Shown here: positions 45,524 through 59,130 of the stretch, piece by piece
Layout of the letters: the number at the start of each line of letters is the position of its first letter
Numbering within the stretch: the first letter of the stretch is position 1
From: Callipepla californica brunnescens
Lineage: Eukaryota > Chordata > Aves > Galliformes > Odontophoridae
Assembly: GCA_023055505.1 (NCBI GenBank)
Contig: JALIRH010000001.1
Span: forward strand, 91,294,530-91,358,529
Direction of reading: 5' to 3'
DNA: 64,000 nt
Made by a program: the position numbers and the translations under genes
Notes under the pieces: generated by a model
Database searches by the model: none
Told to the model about the DNA's origin: nothing
The model's input: the letters and a program-made list of their open reading frames with translations, nothing else

Positions 45524-48146
45524 GTGTAATGACATAGTGGAACAAACTTTTCTTATACTAAGAACACTGTCATAAACCACAGATTGTTCACTCAGGAAAC
45601 TTGAAAATTTGTGGCTGTGCATTTAAATTCACTCTAATGGACCAGTTAAGTGATCTTTTCACTTTTAGAAAGTTCCTAGCTACGTCCAATAGTTCCTCTG
45701 GCCTTCTTTGTCCTAGAGGACAAATGTTAATAGGGTGTATGACTGACTGTACTTTGAACTTTATCTTGCATGACTGAATGTAGGAAAAAAATTAGAAAGC
45801 ACGGTACATGAAGAAAAGTACATCCTTTTTATTATATTTTCTCTAATACTTATTAAATTATATATACTTCCAAAACCTTCCCAAGAAGATATGACTGAGA
45901 AATGATGAAACAGAAAATCTCAGTGAATTACAAGTTGACCTTCATTTACACTACTAGAAGAGCAATTTTCTTTAAGAAATTACTTGATTAAACTAATTAA
46001 ATCCACATTTCGACCCACAAGGATCTTTGGTTACTTTTGGTTTAATGAAATAAAATACTTTTAGAGAGGTTCAAAATTTGTTCCCTCATGAAATTTACAT
46101 TGTGGAAAAAGCAGAACAACACAAAACAAAAGAGAAAACACTCACCTATATCATTTTAAACTCACAGGAAATAAACTATTTTGAAATGATACCTGATATG
46201 GATATAAGGGAGAATTATAAAGTTATGAAAATTTTGCATGCGTTGGAGAAATTGAGAAAGATTGAGAAATATGACAGGTATTGTAATTAATCAGGGGGAA
46301 GAAAAAGATAATCTGGAAATATTTATAGGAAAAACTGTTAGATTTCTATAATTACTTCAACACTAAACAAGGAGGATACTTAACGAAATACAAGTACATT
46401 AGGTTCTTGGTAATTAGATCAGAATCAATTGGTTTTAATACCATGGAAAACTTTATCACTTGTGGAAAGGTGAGGATGGAAAAACAGTGGATACGCTGTA
46501 GGTCTCCCTCCTATTTTAGTTTAAGAAATAGACATTGTATCCTCATAGAAAGGTGTTCCAAATAGATTGTCTCTGGTGCTACTAACACTCAGGACGTAAT
46601 GCACCCAGTGTTTGAATGTTCCCAATTACACAAAGATAAACACAAAGTGATTCCAGAAAAGTTCACACCTGTATATGTTTAGCTGAATCAGTCTATGTTT
46701 ATTGAGACATAAACATTATTAAACTAGTAGATCAAATTGCATAACATGATTAATTTAATCTATGATCACTATGTGTACGTATTGTAAAAGGGACACCATA
46801 AATATATTGTGGAAACTGAGACTTTCCTTCAGTTACAGACTATTTTTTCTCTAGGAAATTCTTCAGAATGTTAACAGCTTTACTCCTGATATTTCAAGAA
46901 AGCCTGCTTAAGTATTTTTAGTAACAAATGATTATTTGGAGGATTTGATATTCCTCAAACTTGTGTTTGTCATTCAACAGTCAAATGGCATCAGAGACAG
47001 ACAACAAAGAGCTTTAGCATGTTCACCCAAGTTATTTAAAAATTTTATATTTTGATCAATCAAGATGAATTATTCTCTTAATCTTTTTTTATTTTTGTCC
47101 TCTGCACTTGCGTCCAGTCTACTGAAAACTGATTTTTTTTTTAAATTGAAACTTGAAGCTATTGCTAAGATTCAGATCAATTCCTCTTAATTTCCAAGTC
47201 TGTTCAAAGCTTGCTTTGGCATTGTGAAAAAAAAAAAAAAATCACAACAAAAAAAAGAGGTTTTCTTGTCCCAGTGGGAAGAAAAGATTTTTTTCTCCTC
47301 TTAACAAAAACAAAGCACAAGTTGTGGCAGACAAGGCAGGCTTAGAGCTGAATGGGGTGGACAGTAGTAAAGTATGGCTGAATGGAATCAGATTTCTAGA
47401 GGCATTTGGCAAGGCTGGAAAGCTGGAGTGAAAAATGAGGTTGTCACTGAGACAGGTCATGGCAGAGAAAGAGGTGCATTCAGTACATGGGTCTCAGCAA
47501 TGGATTTTAAGACACCAGGAAACCTCCCCTGGCCTAATGCCCAGGGTCTTCAATAAGCTCATCTTGAGTTCCTGATCCTTCCAGTCCTCCAAGACATTCA
47601 GCAAAACACTGGTGCATTACCTTTATTAGCAGTTACAAAAGGAAACGACTGTACCCATGGGAAGTACAGACCAGTGCTTCAGGCGGCATACACTACTAAA
47701 GACTCTGATATACAAAGGTTCTGACAAAGGCAAAATCAGCATCACTGGGGCATGAGTCACTCTTGTTGACAATTAATATGTTTGTGCATCAGCTAAATGA
47801 ACGTCTTGGGTAAAGCATGTTTTTAAAGCCTTCTGATACTGTATTAAAAGGTTTTGTTCTCAAAGTCCATCGTTAAATTAGAGGTTGGCTAAGAACTTCT
47901 TAAAAAACCTCTTCAACATCTTATTTTTAGTGATGATTGATTTAGTTAGTGTAGAACACTTTTATACACATTCTACATGTTTTCCTGAGGTGCTTCCCTA
48001 AAGGTAGAAGATTTATTCTCTTATTCCCTGTAATCATTGTTTTCCAAATCAGCAACCCTTTATGCAGCTATGGAAAAGTTGGGGTGAGGAAGGCAGGGAG
48101 ATGGAAAACACAGCTAAATTTAATTCAGACAGTATGAGATGAATCT

Positions 48147-48233
48147 CCTCCCCGCTCCCCTCCCCCATCCATCCCAAAAACAACAACAACAAAACAAACA
48201 AAAAACCAAATACAAACAATAACAAAAACAAAT
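48147..48233. repeat. C-rich tract followed by AAC-rich low complexity
   Basis: A C/T stretch (48147-48173) with the words 'ctccccgctcccctccccc' changes sharply at 48174 into a C/A stretch of AAC and AAAC words lasting to 48233. On the minus strand it gives a false Leu/Phe/Gly-rich frame. Confidence 0.75.
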
Positions 48234-51199
48234 CACCGAATGAGTACCAGGAGAATGAAGCAAGTCCAAAGCCACCATAACCAATTAACACTTCTCAAGG
48301 TGAATGTAATCACAGAATTCTTAGTTGCACATTCTATTTTGAATATATTAATTTATGAAGAAAAAGTGATATCAAGGTTAAGTATTTAATACTGCAAGTA
48401 ATGCAGTAATGCCCAACTGACACAATGTAGTCTGCAAATTGTACTGATAAAAATAATATTTTTACAAGTACATCACTGTGCAGGAAGCTCAGATTCAGGT
48501 GTAATTTCCTTAACTGTGACCTAAGATCTGCCTTGGCATTTATTTTTACTGTCTATTAAGTACAGAACTAAAAGGTTAGAGCATGAAACTACTTGTCAGT
48601 TATTCTTGGCATCTTCTCTGGAGGTTTTTGCCAGTTCCTTTTTGACTACAGCTGTGAAGGAGATCTCTGTTGCAGATCATGCTCCTGCACTCCTCTGGGT
48701 CTATACCCATCAATGTGTGCTGTGTTCTCTCTCTAAATTTATAACTTCTTCCCAATTCAAAATCAAATAAAAAATAATTGTACAAAACATTCCCTTGCAT
48801 GTTCAGGCACATTCAACAGCATTTTTGTATTTGTTTTTCTTCTTCAGTTGTTGACAACAGTTCCACCATTTCAGTACTTGTTCTGACACTGTAGAATTCA
48901 CTGGATAAATTCACTCTTCTGTCACTTTTATCCTACTGCTTTCATCTCTGCCTTATCCTCTACCACTTGCCAAAACCTTGTATGACCCATTACATTAATT
49001 TTCATAACTCTTTTCTTTTGACACTCCCAAAATGTGATGTAGAAGTTCTTTAGATTTGTCCCATTCTCAGAAATCTCAGCACATGCTAACTATTTAATTT
49101 ACTTGGTAGAAAGTGTGTGTCCTTCTCCCAGGTTGAGTCTAGGAGACAACTTTGGTCTGATCAATTCCACCTATTTCTGGACACTGAGCAGAAAAACCCT
49201 AGGCAAATACATAGGGCTCCCAGATGGACATGAACGGACAGCCAGGGCTCCATTCATTAGTTAATGAGTAACAGTAAAGACCTCACCAGAGCAAATCAGT
49301 ATGCTGCAAATAAAAGCGTTTTAGCAAATGGAGTATTTCTTTTTCCATTTTTTAAAACTTTAGTGTGACTGCAGTCCTAAATAAAATTCCCATAGTACAG
49401 AGTCATGAATTCACTAGCTGCTGTTTGATTTGGTTTTTGTTCTGATTTCTCTTCGTATACCAAGGAAAAACATTTACATTCACAGAGCTAAGCTATATCC
49501 ATGAGGGAGGATGATGTTTATGTGATTGTCAGAGATTTTCTTTGCAGTTGTCATTCCATATGCAAAAAAATACTGGAAATGTATCATGTCCCATTTGAAC
49601 CCTCTCAAGAGGATTTCTGCACACTAAAAATGCATCAGTAAATGAATAGTAAGAAGAAAATATAACATGCATTACAGTATATTCAAATATACATTACTTG
49701 TTTGTTCTTTAGTTGTACCAGTATTAGGATTTGTTTTCCTATTTTTCTTAACATTAAAATTAAATTTAAAAAACATAAATAACTCTAAAGAATATCCATA
49801 TTGTTGCATTAAAGAAAGAATATAAGCTTCTATTTTGGTTTTATGTTATATTTTTGCACTGCAAATATATTTTAACAGAAGTTTATTTAATCTAAAGTAT
49901 GACATTTTCTGATATATGAATGCCAGATGCATAAGCCTTAGTAGTTTATAAAAGATTCCCAGAGCAAATTTTGTTGAAACTATATTTTCTGGAACATTCC
50001 TGGAAGAATTTCAGTGATTATATAGTTTTTGAAATAATCTCACCATGTATGAATTTACTCAGACACTTGTGTGTGTGAGACGTATTTAATAATATGTAGT
50101 GTCATTGCTTCTTCAAACAGAGAAATAGAAGAGGAAAATGAGTTCCTTGGTTCATATCTAGAGAAAGACTTTTATAATCGACGCAAAACTATGAATAAAT
50201 GCATGTGTACGCAAAGGGATATACTTTGATTCATTTCTTTTTATCTGATTCCAGTTCTGAATTTATATTTCATTTTTCTAAAAGGATGATAGCTACCATA
50301 AAATGTTAGACTAAATGGATGCAGTGTGTGATCGGACAGCTGCTCTGTTTTATTTTCTCCCTGCCTGCCACTATTTGTTGAAACCCACCCTCTCCAGCCC
50401 AAAGCACTTATTTATACTGAGGAAGTCTATTAATCATTTTTGACCTTTAGACATAGGAACGTAGTTGCTCCTTTAATTGATTGATTTTTTTTTCTAAATA
50501 GATATATCCTGTATGTTTTAACTCAGTGAGAAATATCTTTTTAACAGAAAATATTTTGCAAAAGGAAGTTCAAAGCCTGAACTTGAATATCATTGATGAT
50601 ATCCAGTGAGAGTGTCAGGATCACAAATGATCAATCCAGCAGAATATGGAACATTATCAGTTCCTTCGGAATTCAGTAGAAAATGAGGTTACTTAGTAGA
50701 AACTAGAAAAATTCAACAAGATGGATAAAACCCAAATACAGGAATTGTCACTGTTACTGGTGGTCCAATATCGTTTGTTCCTTTGTACTCTTCAAATGAG
50801 CTTCCATAAAAGGAGAGAGCAATCCCAGTTTAATTACTAAGTCAGCACTATAAAGCAGTAAGCATTTTCAAAAAAATGTATAAAATGAGTACTTCTGATC
50901 CTTTTGCCAATCTATTAGGCCTCCAGTTACACAGAAAATGCGAGGGTGATACTTCATTAGAGTTTAAAAGCATCAGAAAAAGAACTGCAAAAGAAAAAAA
51001 TGCCTTGAAAATCAAAGACAAAACATTAAAGTCGCTTTGCAAAATAGCATTAATGTTCATGAAATATTCTTAAAGTGGAAATTGCCTTGGGAAGTTGGGA
51101 AATATTCACATAGTGCTTGAGGTCACACATGAGATGCAAAACACAACACAGTTTAAAATGACACAAGGGTCAAGAGCACAGTTAAAGTAAATCCAATAT

Positions 51200-51212
51200 T
51201 AAAAAGAAAACA

Positions 51213-51243
<31 letters not shown>

Positions 51244-51271
51244 CAACAACAAATATATATATATATATATA
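51200..51271. repeat. Compound (AAAAC)n + (TA)n microsatellite
   Basis: AAAAC/AAAC units from 51200 to about 51252 pass directly into a TA run to 51271. Confidence 0.85.
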
Positions 51272-52542
51272 CTAAAAAGTCCTGAAGAAGTTAATTTATT
51301 TGGTAGCTGCAAGATATTTTTCCATTTTCAGTACTAGTTTTGACTGCCAGCCTCTTCAACCATTTTCAGAGTACAAAAGGAAGAAAAAAACCCAGACAAA
51401 TTTCTTAAATATAGGATTACTCATATTGGGCTTATTTCAAGACAAGTGTTTTCTGCTTTGTTTATTTAGGGAAGAAGCATGTTCCAGTCAGGTTTTCAAA
51501 CCAAATAATATAATTTCAAAGCCTCCTTTGGGCAAGGATTTTTTTTACTATTTTCACTTTTTCATTGTTTATAAAAAACTTAAAATTATAAAATGGATCA
51601 GTGACACTGTTTGCATGACCAGATTCGCTAGTATCCTGTGAAGTAGCTAAAGCCCACAGATTAATGGCAGCTTCTGTATTTTGGCTATTATTTTTCAACT
51701 GTAGCAGCTGGCAAAATAAAAGATATTCCCACTACAGACTTTTATTCATTTATGTTTATATTATCACAGCTAAAACAACACTATTATTAGAAGATATTAT
51801 TGTGCCAAGTAGTTCAGATTCTCCCTGTAGTGTGTTATTTAGGAAAAGGAACAGTCAGTGGAGTAATCTCACCAACAGAGCATTGGTTTTAGCTGCCAGA
51901 CCCTTGGGCAAAAGGGGCTCTCATGTTCCTCCAGAGCCAGCCCTGATATTGCGTTGCTTTACATCTCTTGCATGAACAGCACCTGATTTACCAACTCCTA
52001 ACAAGCTGCATCATTTTTGTAGCAGAGGTGCTCGGCACTTTTGTGTGAGTTGCGCAACCTGTTATACATGTTTGAGGTTGCTGTAATTCCCTTCTGTTCT
52101 TGCAGACCTGCAATCCCACCTCCTCAGTAGGGATGAATAAACCTAGGTCCTGCTTCTCTCTGACTGTACCTGTAGTGCCAGCAGACCTGGCACCTATTGC
52201 GTATGGGAATACTACTGTCCACAGACATCATTATTTACTGTTCAATCATTAATTACTTGTAAATTGATAGATCATCCACTAACTTTGGGTAAATTTCCTT
52301 AAAAAGTATTTGTCCATGAAACTAGATATCCTTCAGGAAAGGCTAAACGCAAGGGAAAGCACAAATTAGTTGTTCTGGATGGGAGTTTGGGTACAGCCAT
52401 CCTTTTCCAATGAAGAGCTGTAAAAGATGTGCTACACAGTGGTGCTTAACTCAGGTATGATCCTGTTGAAGTCTAAATGCAGTCAAAACAAAGATATGTC
52501 TAGCTAGGACTACAGCTGGGTGAGGAGACTCCTGGCTGGCAC

Positions 52543-52651
52543 AGTAGTAACAGCAACAACAACAACAATAATAATACTAATAATATTAATAGCAACAACA
52601 ACTATAATAATAATACTAATAATTATCCACACCACAACAACAACAATAAAA
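52543..52651. repeat. Mosaic CAA/ATA trinucleotide repeat
   Basis: Alternating blocks of CAA, ATA and ACT-containing triplets with three-base periodicity over about 110 bases, in the pattern CAA block, ATA block, CAA block, ATA block, CAA block. Confidence 0.85.
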
Positions 52652-53410
52652 GACATGATTTACAACAGAAAATCGTTGCTGAATTGATACGTACAGTAGC
52701 AATTTCTCTTACAGTACATATTACACTCTGCAACGAACTTCTAAAATGCATTTGTAGGCAGCTACACTGTGCCACCTGGAGTTGTAATAAACCAAAATTA
52801 TTTTCTCTCCATCTCATATCATTTTATTTATGAATAAAGTATTTAGATTTTGAGCAAGTGTTTATTTCCATTATTCATGGATGCAGAATTCATGAATAGA
52901 TTTGCAAATGTTGTGAGGATGGTTCATCAGCGACCAGAAAGTACTATTAAGTGTGTAATTTGTGAGTATATTTTGGATGCTGCAAAGAGGAAGAAAAATG
53001 AAGAAGGGATGAGTTCAAGAGCATTACAGAAGTGGGTGTTCCCAAATATTTTACAATAATGCTATTGTGTATGACAATTGTGAGAATTACTACCATAGAG
53101 AAATAATCCACAGTAATGACACATGGCACGAGTGACACTAAAAGATTAGGTAGTTTTCTCCTCTTCTTTCCTCTCTCTTCCATCAGCCTTAAGAGTTATT
53201 TTGACTATTACATAGCTAAAAGTTTGTGTCTGGTACAAATGCATTTAAGAAGATAGGTCTGAGGTTGAGATTTTGATGGGCTGCTCTGGCGCAATTGCCC
53301 CCTTTTAGGGAAAACTTTTTTATTAGGGAAAACCACTAGCTAAAAGGCTTGTAGTGAATATATGTCTACAGACTTCTATTTTTTGCAGGAAAAGCAAATG
53401 TCTGTGGCTC

Positions 53411-53457
53411 TTCTGTCAGTTAAAATAGATGTTCTTTCTGTCAGTTAAAATAGATGT
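53411..53457. repeat. Tandem duplication, 22-base unit at 25-base period
   Basis: 'ttctgtcagttaaaatagat' plus 'gt' at 53411-53432 recurs exactly at 53436-53457, separated by three bases. It is identical in both copies, which suggests a recent slippage duplication. Confidence 0.88.
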
Positions 53458-53957
53458 GCTTTTACAGCACAGAGGTGTAGCAGGTATAAAAAAGTCAATA
53501 TAAATCACATTCATTTCCTTAATAACAAACAAAAGATGGTTATTTTGGTCACTTGAAGACAGGTTCCAACTTTAGCAACATGAAGAGCTCTTAGAATTAA
53601 TAAAGACTTCCCAAGACAAGAAAGATTCCAGTTGAACCTGGAAAAAAATCCATTTATTCAGAAAGTGATCATGGCTTTCAGCCTTGTCTATATAGTAAAC
53701 AAATGAAAAGAGCTACACAGACTGAGGGAGATCTACAAATTTATAAATGTATATTCTTGTCACTGCTGTGAGAATCAAGTAATCACTCGAACTTCCAGTT
53801 TCTTAATTCTGTACCTTTTTCTCTTGTGAAAACTAAAATACTGCTAATATCAGTAGCTTCAGAAGAAACTTCAAAACCCCATACTAGAACAATTTTTGTT
53901 TTTTTCCCAATAAAATAATAGGTTAATCTATATGAAAGTAAATGGGATCAAAACTCA

Positions 53958-53974
53958 AACACACACACACACAT
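53958..53974. repeat. (AC)n microsatellite
   Basis: About eight AC units. Confidence 0.8.
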
Positions 53975-54756
53975 GATTTTTAAATACAGAATGATTTTAT
54001 ACATCTACCATTAAACAGTCTAGCCAACAATGCATCACTGCATACAGATGAAAGCTTTGAGCACTAGCACCTGCTTGCAGCATGTCTTAGTATTAATTGG
54101 ACCAGTGAGCCAGATCTGTGAGTACCCATATGGAGTCTCACTTGTTTACTGACTTGCTCATAAAAGATATAATACTATCTCCTGTATATAAATACTTGAT
54201 TAGAGCTATTCTGTCTGTTTAATACATCTTAACTATGATCCTGCCTCATCCTTCTTAGTCAGTCATCCAGAATGAGTTGGTGTAGCAAAATAAAGGTACC
54301 TCAAGGGCCAATAGTTTGTGCACTATCAGTGTTCCAGAAGCCTGGGAACAGGGGTCAAAGCAATCATTTCTTCTCATGGCAAACATATCCTGATTTTCTT
54401 ATGGAAATACTTGCAAGAATGTGGGGATAGGTGGACTCAGAAAAGTTTATAAAGTGATAGAGATTTTAGTAAATATGTGAACAGAAACTTTAAATGGAAA
54501 CCATTATAAGGACCATAGTCTGCAAGAGAAAATACCTAGGTGTAGGACAGAAGTGTTGCATGGCACTTATCATTGTCTTTGGCAACTGTAAGAATAACTA
54601 TTTCACCTGTTAGATAATATCATAGCACGCCTGGAAGCTTAGAAAAGGTGAACATATGAATAGCAGGTGTGTATGGATTTAAGAATACTTCACACAGAGA
54701 CAAAGTAAAGGTACTGCTTCATTATCTGCTACAGAATATTTTTTTCTAATATAATA

Positions 54757-55278
54757 AGGGCAGTTCTGAATGTAATGCCTCCTATTATATTGGCCCACAT
54801 CAGAGAAGGATGTTGGTGGTATGGCAGTAGAGGTTGAACCTTTCCACCAACATATCGTTACATTTTGCTGCCATGTGACAGATGGCAGCAGAGGGCCAGA
54901 CTGACAAAGTGTGATGTGACGTGCGTATGAAGCAAAGGGGTGGAACTGAATTTCTCCATGGGGAAGCAATAGTGTCTGCAGATACTAACGGATGCTTGCT
55001 GAATGTTGAAGGAGACCAAACAGTCAAACACTGGATGTGAGCAGACTAAGACAGAGGGTGGTGTGTTTCAGCTGTGGCAACAACAAGTCATCTCGGTGCA
55101 GATTTTTACAAGCACTGCATGTAGGTTCTTGCTCATGACTGACAAAAATCCACAGCCAATGCTGATGACTGTGTTAAAAATAGTGTTTTGTAGATGAGAA
55201 TTTTCTCTATCAAGTACTGTTATCATGCCTTTTGTATTCCATGAAAATAAATTGGAGGCGTTACTTTCAGAGCAGCCT
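54757..55278 (+). mobile_element. Mariner-type transposon (Galluhop-like) with both ends
   Basis: A 520-base copy. The left end 'agggcagttctgaatgtaatg' follows TA (54755-54756). The right end '...ggcgttactttcagagcagcc' is followed by TA near 55278-55279. The ends are inverted repeats of each other. The interior holds decayed transposase sequence: 'ggtatggcagtagaggttg', 'gacagatggcagcagaggg', 'gatgcttgctgaatgttg', 'gtgcagatttttacaagc'. Stops interrupt all frames, and the length is well below an autonomous mariner of about 1.3 kb, so this is an internally deleted copy. It is the most complete uninterrupted mariner in the window and the best local reference for the other fragments. Confidence 0.87.
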
Positions 55279-57604
55279 ATGTATTTAGTATGAGTAATGT
55301 TACATAGTAGAGGTGTTCTGGTTTACTGAGAGGGACAAGTCAGCGATGTTACACATCTGGAGTCCCAGAAGGTAATGAATTCTTATTAAAGTCAGCCTGC
55401 CTCCATCTGTATTGTAGCAGAGAAAATAGGGCTTCAGTCCCACGCACCCAGGCTGTGTGGAAGCATTTTAGGCAAGGAATGACAATGGAGAAGCAGTACA
55501 AACCATATAGAACAAGCTTCAGGCACTCAAATACAGCTTTCAGACAAAGAAGTTTTGGCTTAAAGTACACAATAAAAAGAAGATCTTGATTTCAAGACAC
55601 TGAAAATTGTATTGGAACAGCAGAGACTGTGTGATATGAGGGAAATCCAATGAGTTACAAGGCTGCCAAGCTATTGTTCCAAGTACATACACATATTACT
55701 CAGCCTCTGAGACAGCTAACACATGCTTCTTTAATAGAGAAGAAATAACAAGGAGATGTATTTGAAAAAGGTTAAAAAGTCAGAAGGAAACACCAGTCCT
55801 AAAATTTTACATCTCTGTAATATACCCACAGACACAGTGAAAGAATGCTTAGAACTAAGTGTGAAAACAGTTCTGAACCAAAGAAGATAACCATTATCAT
55901 TCATGTTAGTAATACACAGGAGAAAACTTGACATATAGAAGTGGCCACGTGCTGGGCTCGTGGGATGAGAATGGCTCCACCAGTCCCTCCACAGAAGCTG
56001 CATCATGGAGTAAAATCCCATAGCAAATATAAAGATTAAGACAGTTTTGAGGGAATGTGAGTGGCCCCACTGCTTGTCACTGATACTGAAGACCTATGAT
56101 CTGAGGAACGGAAGCCCAGAAAATCAGCAGTGGTGGTAGACAGCTGGAAAGCTCCATGATTTATTCCACCACATTAAAATGCTTTCTGAGGAGAATTGGG
56201 GAGAGGTCTCACCCTTGATACAAGGCAGGCCATCTAGGAAAGGAGCAAGGAAGAGTTCATGATTGATAAAAGAATTGGGAGAAAATGTCACAAGAGGTGA
56301 GAGATGATGGATGTGTACAAGATTGGATTTTGTTTTAGGAGGTGCCAGGAAAAATCTCATTAGACTTAAGAGATTGCTGTGTTTCAGATTGAAGGCAGGC
56401 TGATTCTAATGGCTAGTTGTGAGTGAAGTGCTTTGGTATCTGCCAGCATTACAGGCATATGGGCTTTGGCTCTGGTAGGGTGGTTTTATCACACATTTAT
56501 TCCTGAAAAGGGTAAAAGAGGAAGAAAGAAGGAAGCCATCTTATGCCTAGATACTCCCTAGATTCTTCAATTTGTCCAGCTCTGGATTTTAACAGCCTGT
56601 GCTCCTTTGGTTTCTCCTCTTACTCCTTACTCCCCCATGCCTGCATTCTGTTGAACTATGTAGTGGGAGTGGGCGGGGAGAACTCCCACATGCCCTCAAC
56701 ATGGGATTACCTGTGTTGATGATGCCACTGCTCAAAGGAGCTGTCCTAGCTGAGACCCAGACTGTGCTGAGGCCTGATGAGTCTGATTTAGGTACCGCTG
56801 TTGCTATTTTCTAACAGTACTACCCAAAAGAAAACATATGCAGTATTAAAATCCCCACCTATAGGCACAATTGTGTAGCAAAAACAAAGTAATGCTTAGA
56901 CATTACATATGGAAAGACTCTTTTCATCACTATTGTGTCAACTTTTATTTTTACCTGTAATAAAGCTGTTGTAAAGATATTTATCTGTCATAAAGATATT
57001 TTGCAGCAAAAGACTTCAATTGACTTTTTCAGATTAAATAAAATATTTTTAGAAGTGTTTTTGACAATAGTTCAAATGAAATATTTTCTTCTTTATGTAA
57101 ATGTCAGCTATTGGCTATAGAGCCTAGTGATTTCAAACATAAAATCAGAAGTACTATTTTAATTCTCAGTGACTCCTCATACTGATTTCATGTTTTCACT
57201 TCTGGTATAAGATTGATGAACCTTTTAGCAATCAGTAAAAGTAGAGTTCTTTTAGGTACTTTAAGGAGTAAAAGCAAGTTTATGAATGTTAAAACAGGAA
57301 GTCTCACCCATATTCTTCTAATAAATGTGCTAATATACCTTCTTGAGGGAGTTTCTTAGAGTGAAAATATGCTAACACCACTATTTCTAAAACAAAGAGA
57401 AGAAAGGTGTTCTACATTAATAATAATAAGAAAAAGAATACTTCGAGAAAATAACAAGCAATTCACTGGGGTGTCGCTGACCTTATTGCTTTTTCATTTA
57501 TTAAATGAATCCAAAGACTGTTTCTGGATTGTATTAATTGTGTTGTAAAAATGACAGGTGATCTCCCAATCAGTTCACACACCGGTATCTTAATGGAGCA
57601 CGAA
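55279..57604. other. Unassigned sequence
   Basis: No gene or known repeat recognised. The 96-codon minus frame 55731-56021 and 78-codon minus frame 56124-56360 have no familiar motif. 55330-56760 is slightly richer in G+C than the flanks. Confidence 0.5.
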
Positions 57605-58106
57605 CAGATCGTTTAGGCAAACACAATGCACACAAATCCATGAGTTCCAATGGACTGTGCCCATGAGAGCTAAGAGAGCTGGTAGAAGTGGTTACCAAGC
57701 TACTCTAACAACTTTGAAAGTTCACAGAGAGTGGGGGATGTGCCTGGGGACTGAAGAATAGGCAGTGTCACTCCAGTCTTCAGAAAAGGCTAGAAGGAGG
57801 AGCCAGGAAGCTACAGGCTATTCAGCCTCACATCCATCCTAGGGAAAGTGATGGAAAAACTTGTTTTGGATATAATCTCCAAGCAAGAGGAAGAAAAGAT
57901 TGTTATTAGGAGTAGTTAACAATAATTCACCAAGGGGAAATCATATCCAGCCCATTTCGTAGCCTTCTATGGTGTCATGAATGAATGATCAATGAGAGGA
58001 GAGCAGTTAATGTTGTCTATCTTGATTTTAACAAAGCTTTTGAAACTGTCTCCCATAATATTCTCATAGGTAAGCTTAGGAAATGTTGGAAAAATGAGTG
58101 GACATA
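57605..58106 (+). mobile_element. CR1 LINE, reverse transcriptase N-terminal segment (plus strand)
   Basis: Sense CR1 with frame breaks. 'catgagagctaagagagctg' corresponds to the 'HPRVLREL' block; 'agctacaggctattcagcc' and 'cacatccatcctagggaaag' correspond to the '[13 protein letters not shown]' region. From 57985 an open frame gives 'VNVVYLDFNKAFETVSHN', the first RT catalytic block with its Asp intact. The match ends near 58106, before the FADD block. Both edges are abrupt, so it is an internal fragment with neither 5' nor 3' end. Confidence 0.83.
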
Positions 58107-59130
58107 CACCTTGATAAATCCTGATCACAATTGCAATAAATGTTTATTAAATATTAGTCAAGGAAAAAATAAAATAAAATTATTTTTAATCACTTCATGC
58201 TTCCTCAGTTATTCTGCAATGTAATTTAACTGTTTGTTTGTTTTCTAAGAGAAAAAAGATTACATAATTCTAATTGAATCTATTCTGAACCATATAAGTA
58301 ATTTCTTCTGCTTACTAAGCTAGCATTTTTTAAAAAGTTCTATCAATCATCAAAAGCATTAGCTTCAAAAATATTTTTTATATTTCCTCAGCTTTTTACC
58401 TTTTTAAATTACATTCCATTCCCCTGTGTTTCACCCCCGAGGCTGTTAATTAAAATAACACTGGACCCAGATTGGACTGTTTATATGAGTTTATAACACA
58501 GTACTTTCCAGCTTGACAGTTTTTATATAAAAATAATTCTCTGTGTGATTCTGGCTTATGTCAATTACACATACCTTCTTCATAAATCTGGAGTGTTTCA
58601 GTAGTAGATCTTTTTTTCCCATTTGACATTTCAACTTTCATGACTTTTGTGTAAAGTTATTCACACCATTTGACACTAATTTCACTTGTTCCATCCCAAA
58701 TCTCATATTTTAAGAGTTTAAGTGAGACAATGTATATTATATATTAATTTCAATGAAAAGATGAATTTCATCCCAAAATTCTGGGGCTGATATTTAGACT
58801 GTCGTTCTCCACCCAAGACTGGTACAGTTTGATTTCAGACTTGTTTGTCCTGGCTTCTTGAGTAGGATAGACACAAGGTTCTCTCTCTGAAATTTAAACA
58901 GAACAACCATGGAGCAGCCCTGAAGTTGTACATTTGCATTTATCCTTCCACTGTGCAAATGTATCTTGCCCCTCAATAAAGAATATCCACTCTGTTACAG
59001 CATAATGTTACTGTGTGTGGAGTATAAACCAGACACAGTGCAAGCCCAGCCAGACTAGAAAACAGACAAAGTAAATTCAAAACTGCAGAAGGTAATTTGG
59101 ACTATTTATTCTTCAAGTATTACCATTCCA
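58107..59130. other. Unassigned A+T-rich sequence
   Basis: No gene or interspersed repeat recognised. Confidence 0.55.

Larger units (their letters stand above)
42332..54756. other. Long unassigned stretch with microsatellites only
   Basis: About 12.4 kb, the longest part of the window without a recognisable transposon. No frame exceeds 113 codons and none shows a known motif. G+C-richer patches are near 51880-52220. Microsatellites listed separately: CCAA 43477-43505, AAAT 45501-45523, C-rich/AAC 48147-48233, AAAAC plus TA 51200-51271, CAA/ATA 52543-52651, AC 53958-53974. A 25-base-period duplication is at 53411-53457. Confidence 0.5.

Noticed and set aside
48049..48291. 80-codon minus-strand hydrophobic frame
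   Set aside because: Leu/Phe/Val-rich because of the AAC-type low-complexity tract at 48147-48233.
51300..51641. 113-codon plus-strand frame
   Set aside because: A+T-driven Lys/Phe/Ile-rich composition, no recognisable domain, and no gene context.
52543..52651. Possible CRISPR-like regular repeat
   Set aside because: It is a trinucleotide microsatellite with no spacer/repeat structure, and the window is vertebrate.
54800..55027. Minus-strand frames of 75-96 codons at 54679-55027
   Set aside because: They fall in the mariner copy, antisense to its transposase-derived sequence, and are not genes.
56599..56814. 71-codon plus frame starting with a Leu-rich, signal-peptide-like segment
   Set aside because: There is no upstream gene context, no continuation and no sequons or domains, so it is judged a chance frame.
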